The position numbers were made by a program, and so were the translations under genes. Shown here piece after piece: positions 1-8,592 of a stretch of 64,000 nt of DNA (positions are counted from its first letter, which is position 1; each line of letters starts with the position of its first letter). A model generated the notes under the pieces. That model was given only the letters and a program-made list of their open reading frames with translations. It did no database searches and was not told the DNA's origin. Source of the DNA: Polynucleobacter sp. AM-26B4. GTDB taxonomy: Bacteria; Pseudomonadota; Gammaproteobacteria; Burkholderiales; Burkholderiaceae. The stretch lies in contig NZ_JACVOT010000001.1 in NCBI RefSeq assembly GCF_018882285.1, positions 434,001 through 498,000 on the forward strand. The letters run 5' to 3'.

Positions 1-181
1 GATTGGCATCATGAGAGAAGGCTTGATGGCCTCAAAACAAGTCAAGAAAATTCAAGAATTCCATGGCGAGTTTTTAGCCATAGACCAAGCTTTATCTCAA
101 ATTGAAGCAGGCGACGTTTGCCTTATTTTGGTTGATCAGGTTGAAGAGTCTTTGGCCCACATCGCCAAAAATGTTCGCTGA
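1..181 (+). CDS. cphA: Cyanophycin synthetase, C-terminal end (partial)
   Basis: Only the last 59 codons are present, read in the frame starting at base 2 and ending with TGA at 179-181. The peptide contains IGIMREGLMAS and, near the end, GDVCLILVDQVEESLAHI. This resembles the C-terminal Mur-ligase-like part of betaproteobacterial CphA, the cytoplasmic enzyme that polymerises aspartate and arginine into the storage polymer cyanophycin. The gene converges on tcdA with 15 bases between the stops. Another Mur-ligase-family enzyme cannot be ruled out from so short a piece. Confidence 0.65.
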   Translation, partial: IGIMREGLMASKQVKKIQEFHGEFLAIDQALSQIEAGDVCLILVDQVEESLAHIAKNVR

Positions 182-196
182 CCAAAGCTCTAGGGG

Positions 197-1036
197 TCAT
201 CGCTTTTGAAGTAGCTTTAATACTTCAGCAGCGGCAACAAATCCAAAGGTGGCCGTGACAGTCACAGCAGAACCATATCCTGCGCAAGACAATCCTCCGC
301 TGGCCACACCTTGCCTCGGTTCATCAGAGTAAATCGCTGTCACACCCAACTTCTTCTTAGGATCATTGCTAAAGCCATATTCTTTACGCAATGAATATCT
401 AATTTTTGATAAGACTGGATCCTGGGTTGTTTTAGCCAAGTCAACTGCCTTGATACGACTTGGATCTAGCTTGCCACCAGCGCCACCGCAAATGATTAAC
501 GGAATTGTTAAAGACTTTTTACCATTATGTTTTGTGATTTCTTGTTCTTTTTGCTCAGCTAACCTAGCTCTACCAAGCTCGTCCCTGCCCTCACAATAGG
601 CCGCCAAGGCAATCTTCATCTTGACATCATCTGTGGCATCAAGCACTGCAAAATATGGGTTCTCAGCGTTCTTACGCAGATGAGCATCCAAATTGTCTGG
701 TGATAAAAATTCGTCGATGATATTAAGCTTGATCAGTGGATTGATCTGCCTGACTCGCTCGGCCATGGCTTCTGATTTTGACTTCCCGAAGTTATCTTCA
801 ATCGCATGCAACTGCCGATTCACATTGCTCACAGCAATGTGATCAAAGTCCATCAATGTCAGCTCACCAATGCCGCTTCTGGCCAGAGCTTCGACTGCCC
901 AAGAACCAACACCACCCAATCCAGCAATGAGCACGTGCGCCTTCTCAAAGGCCTGCAAACCAGTCTCGCCGTATAAACGAGCCACTCCTGCGAAGCGCCT
1001 ATTTTGATTTGTATCCTGATTTGTATCCATAGCCAT
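197..1036 (-). CDS. tcdA: tRNA threonylcarbamoyladenosine dehydratase
   Basis: A 279-residue protein of the ThiF/E1-like superfamily, matching TcdA (CsdL), which uses ATP to cyclise t6A37 in tRNA to ct6A. The nucleotide-binding motif GLGGVG is at residues 39-44, the acidic residue D63 ends the second strand, and NVNRQ (71-75) supplies the conserved Arg. A hydrophobic segment near the C-terminus (AVTVTATFGFVAAAEVL) fits the membrane-associating tail of the family. The frame is open upstream to 1102, but that stretch runs through an intrinsic terminator and lacks homology, so I start at the ATG at 1036 (MAMDTNQ). Confidence 0.9.
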   Translation of the reverse strand: MAMDTNQDTNQNRRFAGVARLYGETGLQAFEKAHVLIAGLGGVGSWAVEALARSGIGELTLMDFDHIAVSNVNRQLHAIEDNFGKSKSEAMAERVRQINPLIKLNIIDEFLSPDNLDAHLRKNAENPYFAVLDATDDVKMKIALAAYCEGRDELGRARLAEQKEQEITKHNGKKSLTIPLIICGGAGGKLDPSRIKAVDLAKTTQDPVLSKIRYSLRKEYGFSNDPKKKLGVTAIYSDEPRQGVASGGLSCAGYGSAVTVTATFGFVAAAEVLKLLQKR

Positions 1037-1044
1037 GACTATAT

Positions 1045-1077
1045 AAGAAAAAACCCGCCTCGAGAGGCGGGTTTTAA
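1045..1077 (-). terminator. Intrinsic terminator after the symporter gene
   Basis: The inverted repeat AACCCGCCTC / GAGGCGGGTT with a two-base loop is followed on the minus strand by TTTTTTC. It lies about 50 bases past the symporter stop and just before the tcdA start. It should end the symporter transcript and insulate tcdA. The A-run on the other side makes it weakly bidirectional. Confidence 0.85.
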
Positions 1078-1128
1078 TGTGAGCCCCGAAGGGCTTCACC
1101 AATGTTTCATCAATTAAGAATCAACTGA

Positions 1129-3243
1129 TTACTTCAAAGTTGGGTAACGTACGTGGTCGATCAAGTCTTGAACTTCTTTCTTCGGAGCTGGTGTTACCAA
1201 GCTAACCAAAATAATCAAAGCAAAACCAACCGGCACACCGAACACACCTGCTGAAATTGGTGCAATACCGTACCAAAGTTCAATTGGTGATGTCACGCCG
1301 AATACACCGCGCATCCATGGCTGAGTAGTAACCATATAGTAAATGGTAATACCAAGACCACCGATCATACCTGCTACTGCGCCCCACTTAGAAGCACGCT
1401 TCCAGAAAATACCCAATGTCAAAGCTGGGAAGAAAGCAGCAGCAGCGAATGAGAACGCAGCGCCAACCAAGAACAAAATGTCAGCTGGTTTCTGTGCAGC
1501 TACATAAGCAGCAGCAAGAGCAACGACCAACAACAATGCCTTAGAAATTGCTACACGACGACCTGTTGAAGCATTTGGATCGATCATCTTGTAGTACAAG
1601 TCATGAGACAAAGCGTTAGCGATTGTCAACAACAAGCCGTCAGCTGTAGACAACGCAGCAGCCAAACCACCCGCAGCAACCATGCCTGAAATAACGTATG
1701 GCAAGCCACCGATTTCTGGAGTTGCTAACACGATGATGTCGCCACCGATTCTCATCTCACCCAATTGGAAGATACCGTCTTTGTTAATGTCAGATACTGA
1801 CAACAAAGTTGGATCAACCGCTGCCCAGCTTGAAATCCATGCTGGTAGCTTATCGAATGGTGTGCCAACGAGAACGTTGAACACTTCATACTTAACAAGC
1901 ACTGCTAACGCAGGAGCTGTGAAGTACAACAAGAAGATGAAGAACAATGACCATGACACAGATTCACGAGCTTCTTTCACAGATGGTGTTGTGTAGAAAC
2001 GCATCAAAATGTGTGGCAATGCAGCTGTACCAACCATCAAACAGAAAATCAAGGCTAAGAAGTTACGACGTGATGTGTCGTAAGCAGTTTTTGCCTTTTC
2101 ATCGCCATTTGGATCGCCAGCGTACTGCGCTGCGTGACGAGGCATACCAGCCAAAGGCTTAGCTCTTGCTTCGTTTGCAGCTTTTGCTTTAGTCCAATCT
2201 GCTTTAGCAGCAGCTTCGTCCTTAGGAACAGCAGCCAATGCTTTTTCAGCAGCAGCCAAATCAGCAGCAGGAGCGTTAGCAGCTTTTAGATCAGCCACTT
2301 TCTTCTCTGCAGCAGCTTTGTCAGCAGCTAGAGCTGTTGGGATATCTTTAAGTTTTGCACCTAAAGCATCTGCACGCTCTTTGAAAATCGCAATAACTTC
2401 TAACTCTTTTGGATCCTTCATCAACTCTGCTTCACGAGCTGTCACTTTTTCAAGCTGATAGCCGTAAACGATTTGTGGGATTGGGAAACCAGTTTGTTTC
2501 ACTGACAACCAAACCACAGGAATCATGTAAGCAATGATCAAGATGATGTACTGAGCCACTTGAGTCCAAGTAACGGCTTTCATACCACCCAAGAATGAGC
2601 AAACCAAGATACCGCCCAAGCCCAAGAAGATGCCTAGCTCAAATGAAACACCTGTCAAACGTGTTGTGATCAAACCTACACCGTAGATTTGGGCAACAAC
2701 GTAAACAAATGAACACAAGATCGCAGCAACTACGCCTAGGAAGCGTGGCAAGTTACCTTCATAACGAGCACCTAAGAAGTCAGGAATTGTGAACTGACCA
2801 AACTTACGTAGATATGGTGCAAGGAACAAAGCAACTAAACAGTAACCGCCTGTCCAACCCATGATGAAGGCAAGACCGCTGTAACCTGTCAAGTAAAGAG
2901 TACCAGCCATACCGATAAAGGAAGCTGCAGACATCCAGTCAGCACCTGTCGCCATACCGTTATACATAGCAGGAACACGTCGACCCGCTACATAGTACTC
3001 AGCAGCATCGTTTGTACGACTCATAAAACCGATACCGGCATAGAGGAATACTGTTGCTGCAAGGAAGGCGTAACCGATGTATTGGCGAGTCAAGCCCATT
3101 TGTTCTAGGATTCCAAGAATCACAACAAATGAAACGAAACCACCAACGTACCAGGCGTAAACCTTGTTAAGTTGTTTTTTAAAAGCAGCGTTTGAACCGC
3201 CACCACTGAACGCGCTACCGCTATCAGGAGACATTCCAGCCAT
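1129..3243 (-). CDS. Sodium:solute symporter, large subunit (VC_2705-like subfamily)
   Basis: A 704-residue inner-membrane transporter of the SSS family with about 12-13 hydrophobic segments and family motifs such as DAAEYYVAGRRVP (79-91) and ADWMSAASFIG (101-111). Its partner is a DUF4212 small subunit two bases upstream, the hallmark of the VC_2705-type two-gene symporters (NCBIfam Na_symport_lg/sm as I recall them). The substrate is probably acetate or another small carboxylate, but this is not proven. A long soluble Ala/Lys/Glu-rich insertion, about residues 262-392, interrupts the membrane domain and makes the protein some 130 residues longer than typical ActP proteins. Confidence 0.88.
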   Translation of the reverse strand: MAGMSPDSGSAFSGGGSNAAFKKQLNKVYAWYVGGFVSFVVILGILEQMGLTRQYIGYAFLAATVFLYAGIGFMSRTNDAAEYYVAGRRVPAMYNGMATGADWMSAASFIGMAGTLYLTGYSGLAFIMGWTGGYCLVALFLAPYLRKFGQFTIPDFLGARYEGNLPRFLGVVAAILCSFVYVVAQIYGVGLITTRLTGVSFELGIFLGLGGILVCSFLGGMKAVTWTQVAQYIILIIAYMIPVVWLSVKQTGFPIPQIVYGYQLEKVTAREAELMKDPKELEVIAIFKERADALGAKLKDIPTALAADKAAAEKKVADLKAANAPAADLAAAEKALAAVPKDEAAAKADWTKAKAANEARAKPLAGMPRHAAQYAGDPNGDEKAKTAYDTSRRNFLALIFCLMVGTAALPHILMRFYTTPSVKEARESVSWSLFFIFLLYFTAPALAVLVKYEVFNVLVGTPFDKLPAWISSWAAVDPTLLSVSDINKDGIFQLGEMRIGGDIIVLATPEIGGLPYVISGMVAAGGLAAALSTADGLLLTIANALSHDLYYKMIDPNASTGRRVAISKALLLVVALAAAYVAAQKPADILFLVGAAFSFAAAAFFPALTLGIFWKRASKWGAVAGMIGGLGITIYYMVTTQPWMRGVFGVTSPIELWYGIAPISAGVFGVPVGFALIILVSLVTPAPKKEVQDLIDHVRYPTLK

Positions 3244-3245
3244 GA

Positions 3246-3509
3246 TTAGTCCTCCACTTCTTCAGCACAACCGTGCTCTTTGTCTAAATTGTTCATGTAA
3301 TGAGCATAGTAGACAATAATTAAAACGTAAGCGATCAATGATCCTTGCGCTCCCATCCAGAAGCTGAAAGGCCAGCCAAAGAATGTAAAGCTTAGGTCAC
3401 GAGCCATATAAGCGACCACGTACGTGACAACAAACCAAAGACCCAACAAAATGGCCGTGATTCTTAGGTTTTTTGCCCAATACTGGCGATGCGATTCCGT
3501 TAATTGCAT
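3246..3509 (-). CDS. DUF4212 symporter small subunit
   Basis: An 87-residue protein with two membrane segments (ITAILLGLWFVVTYVVAYMA and FWMGAQGSLIAYVLIIVYYA) and the motif FTFFGWPFSFWMGAQG typical of DUF4212. It is the small partner of the adjacent SSS symporter and presumably forms a complex with it in the inner membrane. GAGGAG sits eight bases before the ATG, a strong ribosome-binding site. The stop lies two bases before the large-subunit start, so the two are probably translated in coupled fashion. Confidence 0.88.
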   Translation of the reverse strand: MQLTESHRQYWAKNLRITAILLGLWFVVTYVVAYMARDLSFTFFGWPFSFWMGAQGSLIAYVLIIVYYAHYMNNLDKEHGCAEEVED

Positions 3510-3608
3510 AACAGTTTCTCCTCGTTGTTACTCTAAAACCAGGTTTCCCCGGAACCTTTTGCGATTCACCAGAGTTTTACCTCTGGCTTGCAACCGAACC
3601 GCGATTTG

Positions 3609-4187
3609 TCAAGAAGCTTTCACTTCAAGCCCAGTTTCCCGCTCTAATTGAGCGGCAAATTTAGGCTCAAACCCTTTGAGATGGCGAATGATCTTCACCG
3701 CCTCTTCAGGTTCCTGACGATCCACATGAACCCGCGCTAATTGATACCAAGCGTAAGGGCTCATAGGCTGCAATTGGGTGTTGCGCTTAAGGGCTTTGAT
3801 AGCCTCTTCAAAGCGCTGCTGTTGAATCAAGGTTAGACCCAAGCCGTACCAGGCTTGATCTAATTTCTCGTTTAATTCAAGAGCACGACGAAAGCTGAAT
3901 TCAGCGTCAGCAATCTGTTTGAGTTCTTCTTGGAGATAGCCAAGGTTGTACCAAGCAAATGCAGGAGCATCTGGCTTGGCAACTAGTTTTTTATACATAT
4001 CGACGGAGGCTTGCTTGTTACCCACCTCCGCATAAAGGTGAGCCAAGCTACCTAATGCATAAGCATCATTTGGATAGTCAGCCAACATATCTTCAAATGT
4101 TTCAATCGCCCAAGCCCTACGACCAAGCACAATGAATGTGATTGCTCGCCACTTGTGCAACTGCCATTTAAGATCAATTTTTATCAT
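3609..4187 (-). CDS. Tetratricopeptide repeat protein
   Basis: 192 residues with about four consecutive TPR units, recognisable by A-x-YNLGYLQEE, AWYGLGLTLIQQ and AWYQLARVHVD patterns spaced about 34 residues. No signal peptide or membrane segment is evident, so it is probably a cytoplasmic or membrane-associated scaffold. Its ATG overlaps the stop of the upstream small membrane protein by four bases (ATGA), so the two are translationally coupled. It lies directly before the DUF4212/symporter pair. No specific function can be assigned. Confidence 0.8.
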   Translation of the reverse strand: MIKIDLKWQLHKWRAITFIVLGRRAWAIETFEDMLADYPNDAYALGSLAHLYAEVGNKQASVDMYKKLVAKPDAPAFAWYNLGYLQEELKQIADAEFSFRRALELNEKLDQAWYGLGLTLIQQQRFEEAIKALKRNTQLQPMSPYAWYQLARVHVDRQEPEEAVKIIRHLKGFEPKFAAQLERETGLEVKAS

Positions 4188-4480
4188 CTGCAGCCAACCA
4201 TCCCTATCGATACGCAGTGCTCAATTTTTGCCAGAGTCACTGCGATGTATAAAACTGAAACAACACAAAAAGCTACAACTGGAATATGTCGCTCCGCAAC
4301 CATTTTTGGAGAAATTAACTTGGCAATAGCTGTCCAAGGTTTATTCAAGACCACAAACAATTGATAGAACATATTGGTTTCTCTTTTGTGACCGACAATC
4401 GCATAAAGAATCGCTTGACCCACTAAAGCCAAACCACCGATATACAAAACCAACTGCAACACATTCAAAAACTGAATCAA
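4184..4480 (-). CDS. Small membrane protein, unknown function
   Basis: 98 residues with two hydrophobic segments (about residues 5-27 and 67-86) joined by a basic loop containing NKPWTAIAKLISPK. I do not recognise a characterised family. The start is a TTG at 4480, supported by GAGGT seven bases upstream; no earlier ATG exists in frame. It overlaps the following TPR gene by four bases, so the pair is probably co-expressed. The 164-base A+T-rich gap before it (4481-4644) could hold its promoter. Confidence 0.7.
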   Translation of the reverse strand: MIQFLNVLQLVLYIGGLALVGQAILYAIVGHKRETNMFYQLFVVLNKPWTAIAKLISPKMVAERHIPVVAFCVVSVLYIAVTLAKIEHCVSIGMVGCR

Positions 4481-4644
4481 ATTCTTACCTCAAGGTTTAA
4501 ACCCCGAATTTGGGGATTTCTTACAACACACGAACTATGAATTTTTTTTGGCGATTCGAAAATAAGTAATTACCCTATTTATTTATCTATATAAATCAAA
4601 TAATTACTGCAATATTTCCCCTAAGGAAAATAAGGTATATATTC
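4481..4644. other. A+T-rich intergenic gap, possible promoter region
   Basis: This gap lies between the exonuclease stop and the small membrane protein. It is very A+T-rich. A short stem (ACCCC...GGGGAT) lies close to the TTG start. I could not settle on a specific promoter or terminator. Confidence 0.3.
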
Positions 4645-5283
4645 TCAATTTCGAGGTAACCAACGCGACTCTCGGGCCAATCTTTCCATTAAATCAATCG
4701 TTGGCGCTAATGGCTTGAGCTTAGGCCAAATTTGCAGTATTAGCTCAGCTGTGGCAAAGGTATCTGCGGCTGCTTGATGACGCACTGCACACTCAATTCC
4801 TAAATGTCCCATCCATTGATCTAAGGATCTCGCCTTGACCTCAGGGTAGGAAGCTGAAACGAGGGGCTCAACGTCAATCCAAGTATTTTTAAGCTTGTAT
4901 CCAAGCTGGTATTGATAGGCTCTTTGAATCATCGATTCATCAAAAGCCGCATGAAAAGCCAATAAAGGGGCATCCCCTGCCCAACGCTCGAAATTTCGCA
5001 ATACCTGTTGAGGGTCCTCCCCCATCATTTGTGCCTGAGCACCAATGCCATGCAACAAGATATTGTCTTTATCTGAAGCTAAGTCTTGTTTCAAGACAGC
5101 CTCAAAACTATCAAAAATATCTATTTTTAGACTTTGATCATCGTTCACATGAATGCACACAGCGGCAATGGCTAGCAAACGATCCTGCCGTGGATCCAGA
5201 CCGCTGGTTTCAACATCTAAAACAACCCAGCGATTTTGATTGATGACAGAGGCCTGCCCGAATAAGCGTTTTAACCAAAACAT
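4645..5283 (-). CDS. DnaQ-like 3'-5' exonuclease
   Basis: 212 residues with the DEDDh exonuclease fold. The ExoI motif is VLDVETSGLD (D23, E25), a second acidic site is AFHAAFDES, and ExoIII is VRHQAAADTFATAEL (His and Asp about four residues apart). These match the epsilon/DnaQ superfamily, but it is a stand-alone short protein, not the replicative epsilon subunit. It starts one base after the stop of the DUF294 gene. Exonucleases of this kind commonly accompany DUF294 proteins. The substrate is unknown. Confidence 0.85.
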   Translation of the reverse strand: MFWLKRLFGQASVINQNRWVVLDVETSGLDPRQDRLLAIAAVCIHVNDDQSLKIDIFDSFEAVLKQDLASDKDNILLHGIGAQAQMMGEDPQQVLRNFERWAGDAPLLAFHAAFDESMIQRAYQYQLGYKLKNTWIDVEPLVSASYPEVKARSLDQWMGHLGIECAVRHQAAADTFATAELILQIWPKLKPLAPTIDLMERLARESRWLPRN

Positions 5284-5284
5284 C

Positions 5285-7189
5285 TTAACGACCGTAATCT
5301 AATTCAATGCGCTGCTGCAAATCTCTGGTAGCTCTCAGAGACTCCTTGAGAATTCTGCGGTCAATGTTATTCAAACTACTCAACTCGAGCGCATTGAAAT
5401 TTCCACCAATCGCATGCGAATCAATTTGCACCGATAAACGCAACATTTGTAAAAATTCAAAAGCAGAAACCCAAGCCAAGTATTCACGCTCTGGAATATT
5501 CAAAGCAAGACCCACTGCAATCAATCGGTCTCTGGTGTTAGTGTCACCAATGCCATTTGCCAAGGAATAGATACGTGCAGCATCAACCAAAATGGCAGTG
5601 CCGTGAAGTTTTAAATCAATGCATTCTTTGTCTTCGAGCTTGATGGTATCAATACCACCATGCCAACTGATAGGCACTTTCATATTCAATGAGTTTTCAG
5701 CCAGCAACTTGATGAATCTCGGAATGGCTTTGGCTTTTTGCATCACGGTGTTTTTCATTTCTACCAGCAAATCAGGATTGCCTGCCACCAAGCGGAAATC
5801 AAAATAGATACTTGCATTCAACAGATCTTCAGGCGTGCCATGCTCAATCCACTGTGAGAATCGCTCCAACCACTCGGCTTCACTCAAGCAAATCTTTGGA
5901 TTACTTGCCATCACATTGCCTTTACACAAAGGGTAGCCACAAGCATCCAAGGCTTGATTCACATCAAGCGCGAATTTCAAATATTTATCCCTGACTGCAT
6001 CATTGGCTTGCCCAGAAAACACCAGGGCATTATCTTGATCAGTGGCAATCGTTTGCTCAGAACGCCCCTCTGAGCCCAAAGCAATCCAGGCGAACTCTTT
6101 CAAATCCAAGCCATGTTTCTTGGCATTGAGTTCAACCAATCTTTCACATACAACGTCATTCAAATAACTGATCAAAGTCGTGAGTTGTCTTGCCTGAACA
6201 CCTTGGCCAATCAAATTTTTCGCAAACTTTCTGATGTCTTTGGCGCAAACAATCATGTCCGATAAATCTGGGGCTGATCGGATAGAGGTACTGATGTTTT
6301 TCAAAGACAGACGTTGAGTGGCAAACAGATCTCGTTCAGAGATGATGTTCACAATCTCTTTGCCGTCAACCACTGGCACATGTCGAATACCAAACTTGGA
6401 CATCATCAAAGCAGCGTCCTGAGCTGTATGAGTGATGGTCAAAGCTTTAACGCCTGTGGTCATCACATCTTTGATCGGCGTATCAAGACTCATCTGCGGA
6501 ATAGTCACACGCCCCAAGATATCGTAGCGAGTCAATATACCCAATAAACCATCTTGTTGATTGCTCACCAAAATTGAGCCAACGCGACGCTCATGCATTT
6601 GAGTCAAAGCATCTTTGATCGGAGTGTCTGGCGAAACGAACAAAGGCTTCTTTCGCGGCAATTGCCCAAGAGGTGTTTCCAAGGATTGTTCGGAAAAAAT
6701 TTGTGATGCATACGTTCTTTGTAGAACTTGGCGAGACTGCTCTAAGAATTTCAAAATTCGCAAACTTAGGTAATCTGCAAACGGACTGGATAAGTTAGCC
6801 AACTCCTTCATGGTTTCGACTGAAATTCTCAGACAAAAACAATCCCCCAAGGCTGCATAGGTCGCAGTCACAGCACGACCTGCAACAGCTGCGCTCACAG
6901 GGAATAATTCACCTGCCTCAATCTCATGCGCACCACCCGCTTCATTTGCCATACCTCGTCTTGAAATAACGCTGCCCTGACGAATAAAAAATAATTGCTT
7001 AACTTCTCCATGAGCAGGTTCAAGAATGATTTCATCTGGACCGAAGTAATGTTCTTTAGCTGATTTGATGAAAAAATCAACGTGCTCTGCTTTCATCTCG
7101 GAAAAAGGAATCACCTGCATCAACTGCTGACGCAAATTCATCACCAAGCTTCTTGATGGGGTCACCTCTTTTGGCACTTCAATTGACAT
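5285..7189 (-). CDS. cNMP-binding/CBS/DUF294 nucleotidyltransferase-like protein
   Basis: 634 residues with an ordered set of domains: an N-terminal cyclic-nucleotide-binding-like domain (about 15-140), a CBS pair (about 180-300, with RRVGSILVSNQ and FGIRHVPVVDGKEI), a DUF294 nucleotidyltransferase-like domain with GSEGRSEQ from residue 372 and DQDNALVF after it, and a DUF294 C-terminal helical domain. Such proteins resemble GlnD-type nucleotidyltransferases and probably sense nucleotides to regulate a partner, possibly the nearby symporter (inference). The ATG at 7189 is preferred because AAAGGA lies eight bases upstream. The frame extends to 7231 without support. Confidence 0.85.
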   Translation of the reverse strand: MSIEVPKEVTPSRSLVMNLRQQLMQVIPFSEMKAEHVDFFIKSAKEHYFGPDEIILEPAHGEVKQLFFIRQGSVISRRGMANEAGGAHEIEAGELFPVSAAVAGRAVTATYAALGDCFCLRISVETMKELANLSSPFADYLSLRILKFLEQSRQVLQRTYASQIFSEQSLETPLGQLPRKKPLFVSPDTPIKDALTQMHERRVGSILVSNQQDGLLGILTRYDILGRVTIPQMSLDTPIKDVMTTGVKALTITHTAQDAALMMSKFGIRHVPVVDGKEIVNIISERDLFATQRLSLKNISTSIRSAPDLSDMIVCAKDIRKFAKNLIGQGVQARQLTTLISYLNDVVCERLVELNAKKHGLDLKEFAWIALGSEGRSEQTIATDQDNALVFSGQANDAVRDKYLKFALDVNQALDACGYPLCKGNVMASNPKICLSEAEWLERFSQWIEHGTPEDLLNASIYFDFRLVAGNPDLLVEMKNTVMQKAKAIPRFIKLLAENSLNMKVPISWHGGIDTIKLEDKECIDLKLHGTAILVDAARIYSLANGIGDTNTRDRLIAVGLALNIPEREYLAWVSAFEFLQMLRLSVQIDSHAIGGNFNALELSSLNNIDRRILKESLRATRDLQQRIELDYGR

Positions 7190-7254
7190 CAATTCATTCC
7201 TTTTAGTTCGAGCACAATCCAGCAAAGCCACAAAAGACTATATATACTTCTCTT

Positions 7255-7890
7255 ATGACAAAGCTAGCTGATCTCAGAAAATCGTACATGAAAGGCAGCC
7301 TCTCTGAAGAGGATGTTCAAGCCAACCCAGTTGATCAATTCAAGATTTGGTTTGATCAAGCTCAACATGCAGAATTACCTGAACCCAATGCTATGACAGT
7401 AGCATCGGTTGATGAAAATGGCAAACCCAGCGCCAGAATAGTTTTAATCAAAGAAGTGACTCAAGAAGGCTTTGTTTTTTTCACCAATTACGACAGCCGC
7501 AAAGGTCAAGCTTTATTGGCCAATCCTCACGCAGCCCTTTTGTTCTTTTGGCCAGAGCTAGAAAGACAGATTCGAATTGAAGGCAGCGTTGAAAAGATTT
7601 CTGAAAAAGAAAGTGATGAATACTTTGACTCAAGACCGCTAGACTCAAGAATTGGCGCATGGGCCTCACCACAAAGCAAAGTGATTTCTGGAAGAGGTGA
7701 ATTGGTTGCCAAAGCGGCAGAGTACGCTCTTAAGTTTGCCCTCAATCCACCGCGCCCACCTCACTGGGGAGGCTTTCGGGTCAGGCCCGAGGCTGCAGAG
7801 TTTTGGCAAGGCAGGCCTTCACGCTTACACGACAGAATTCGTTACACACTCGAGCAAAATACCTGGAAAATTGATCGCCTTGCTCCGTAA
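7255..7890 (+). CDS. pdxH: Pyridoxamine 5'-phosphate oxidase
   Basis: 211 residues, the usual length for PdxH, the FMN-dependent oxidase that makes pyridoxal 5'-phosphate. Visible family blocks are [34 protein letters not shown] and the C-terminal signature [20 protein letters not shown] followed by RLHDRI. The gene is divergent from the DUF294 gene with 65 bases between the starts and converges on msrA. No strong Shine-Dalgarno sequence precedes the ATG. Confidence 0.95.
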   Translation: MTKLADLRKSYMKGSLSEEDVQANPVDQFKIWFDQAQHAELPEPNAMTVASVDENGKPSARIVLIKEVTQEGFVFFTNYDSRKGQALLANPHAALLFFWPELERQIRIEGSVEKISEKESDEYFDSRPLDSRIGAWASPQSKVISGRGELVAKAAEYALKFALNPPRPPHWGGFRVRPEAAEFWQGRPSRLHDRIRYTLEQNTWKIDRLAP

Positions 7891-7904
7891 TTACTTTAGT
7901 TGAT

Positions 7905-8435
7905 TTACATCAAAAGATCTTTGAATTGCTCTCTGAATTTAGCCACTTTAGGGCTGACCACAAAAGCGCAATAACCCTGCTCAGGATGTAAGTTGAAATA
8001 ATTCTGGTGATACTCTTCCGCCGGATAGTAGATTGGCAAATCTGAAATTTCAGTGACAATCTTATTGCCAAAAATTCCAGATTCATCTAAATGCTTGACT
8101 AATTCCATAGCGGTGGTCTTTTGACTCTCATCATGAGTAAAAATGACTGAGCGATATTGTGAGCCCACATCATTGCCTTGGCGATTAAGCGTCGTTGGAT
8201 CATGAATGGCATAAAAAATTTCTAGCAATTGCTTAAAACTGATCACAGAAGAATCAAATTCCAAACGCACCACTTCTGCATGATCGGTTCTGCCACTGCA
8301 GACCGCATCGTAGTTGGCATCAGAAGCCTTGCCGCCAGCGTAACCAGACTCAACACGATGAACACCTCTCACGTGTTGATAAACAGCCTCCAAACACCAA
8401 AAACATCCACCGCCCAACGTTGCTTGTTGATTCAT
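7905..8435 (-). CDS. msrA: Peptide-methionine (S)-S-oxide reductase
   Basis: MsrA repairs oxidised methionine in proteins. The catalytic motif GCFWC is at residues 10-14 (nucleophile C11) of a 176-residue protein, with the conserved YAGG, HAEVV and YHQNYF blocks. An earlier in-frame ATG exists at 8444, but GAGG abuts it directly; it is nine bases before the ATG at 8435, which I therefore prefer. It converges with pdxH. The 157 bases upstream (8436-8592) hold nothing I recognise beyond room for promoters. Confidence 0.93.
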   Translation of the reverse strand: MNQQATLGGGCFWCLEAVYQHVRGVHRVESGYAGGKASDANYDAVCSGRTDHAEVVRLEFDSSVISFKQLLEIFYAIHDPTTLNRQGNDVGSQYRSVIFTHDESQKTTAMELVKHLDESGIFGNKIVTEISDLPIYYPAEEYHQNYFNLHPEQGYCAFVVSPKVAKFREQFKDLLM

Positions 8436-8592
8436 GATGCTCATCCTCTATATCAATGATGTCATCTTAATCCTCTGGGCATTAACCTGCTTGAAGCAAG
8501 GGCATTCAGTTAGCCCGTATTAGTCAAATCCCTGATTTTTTGTTCCAGCAATTCCCCATATACTTCTCACATTCACTTTTCTCCAATACCAA

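Noticed and set aside
1037-1102. N-terminal extension of TcdA
   Set aside because: The open frame continues upstream, but it reads through a strong terminator and has no family similarity. The ATG at 1036 fits the family length.
3569-3586. CCAGAG/CTCTGG hairpin between the TPR and DUF4212 genes as a terminator
   Set aside because: No T-run follows on either strand, and the genes on both sides look like parts of one cluster.
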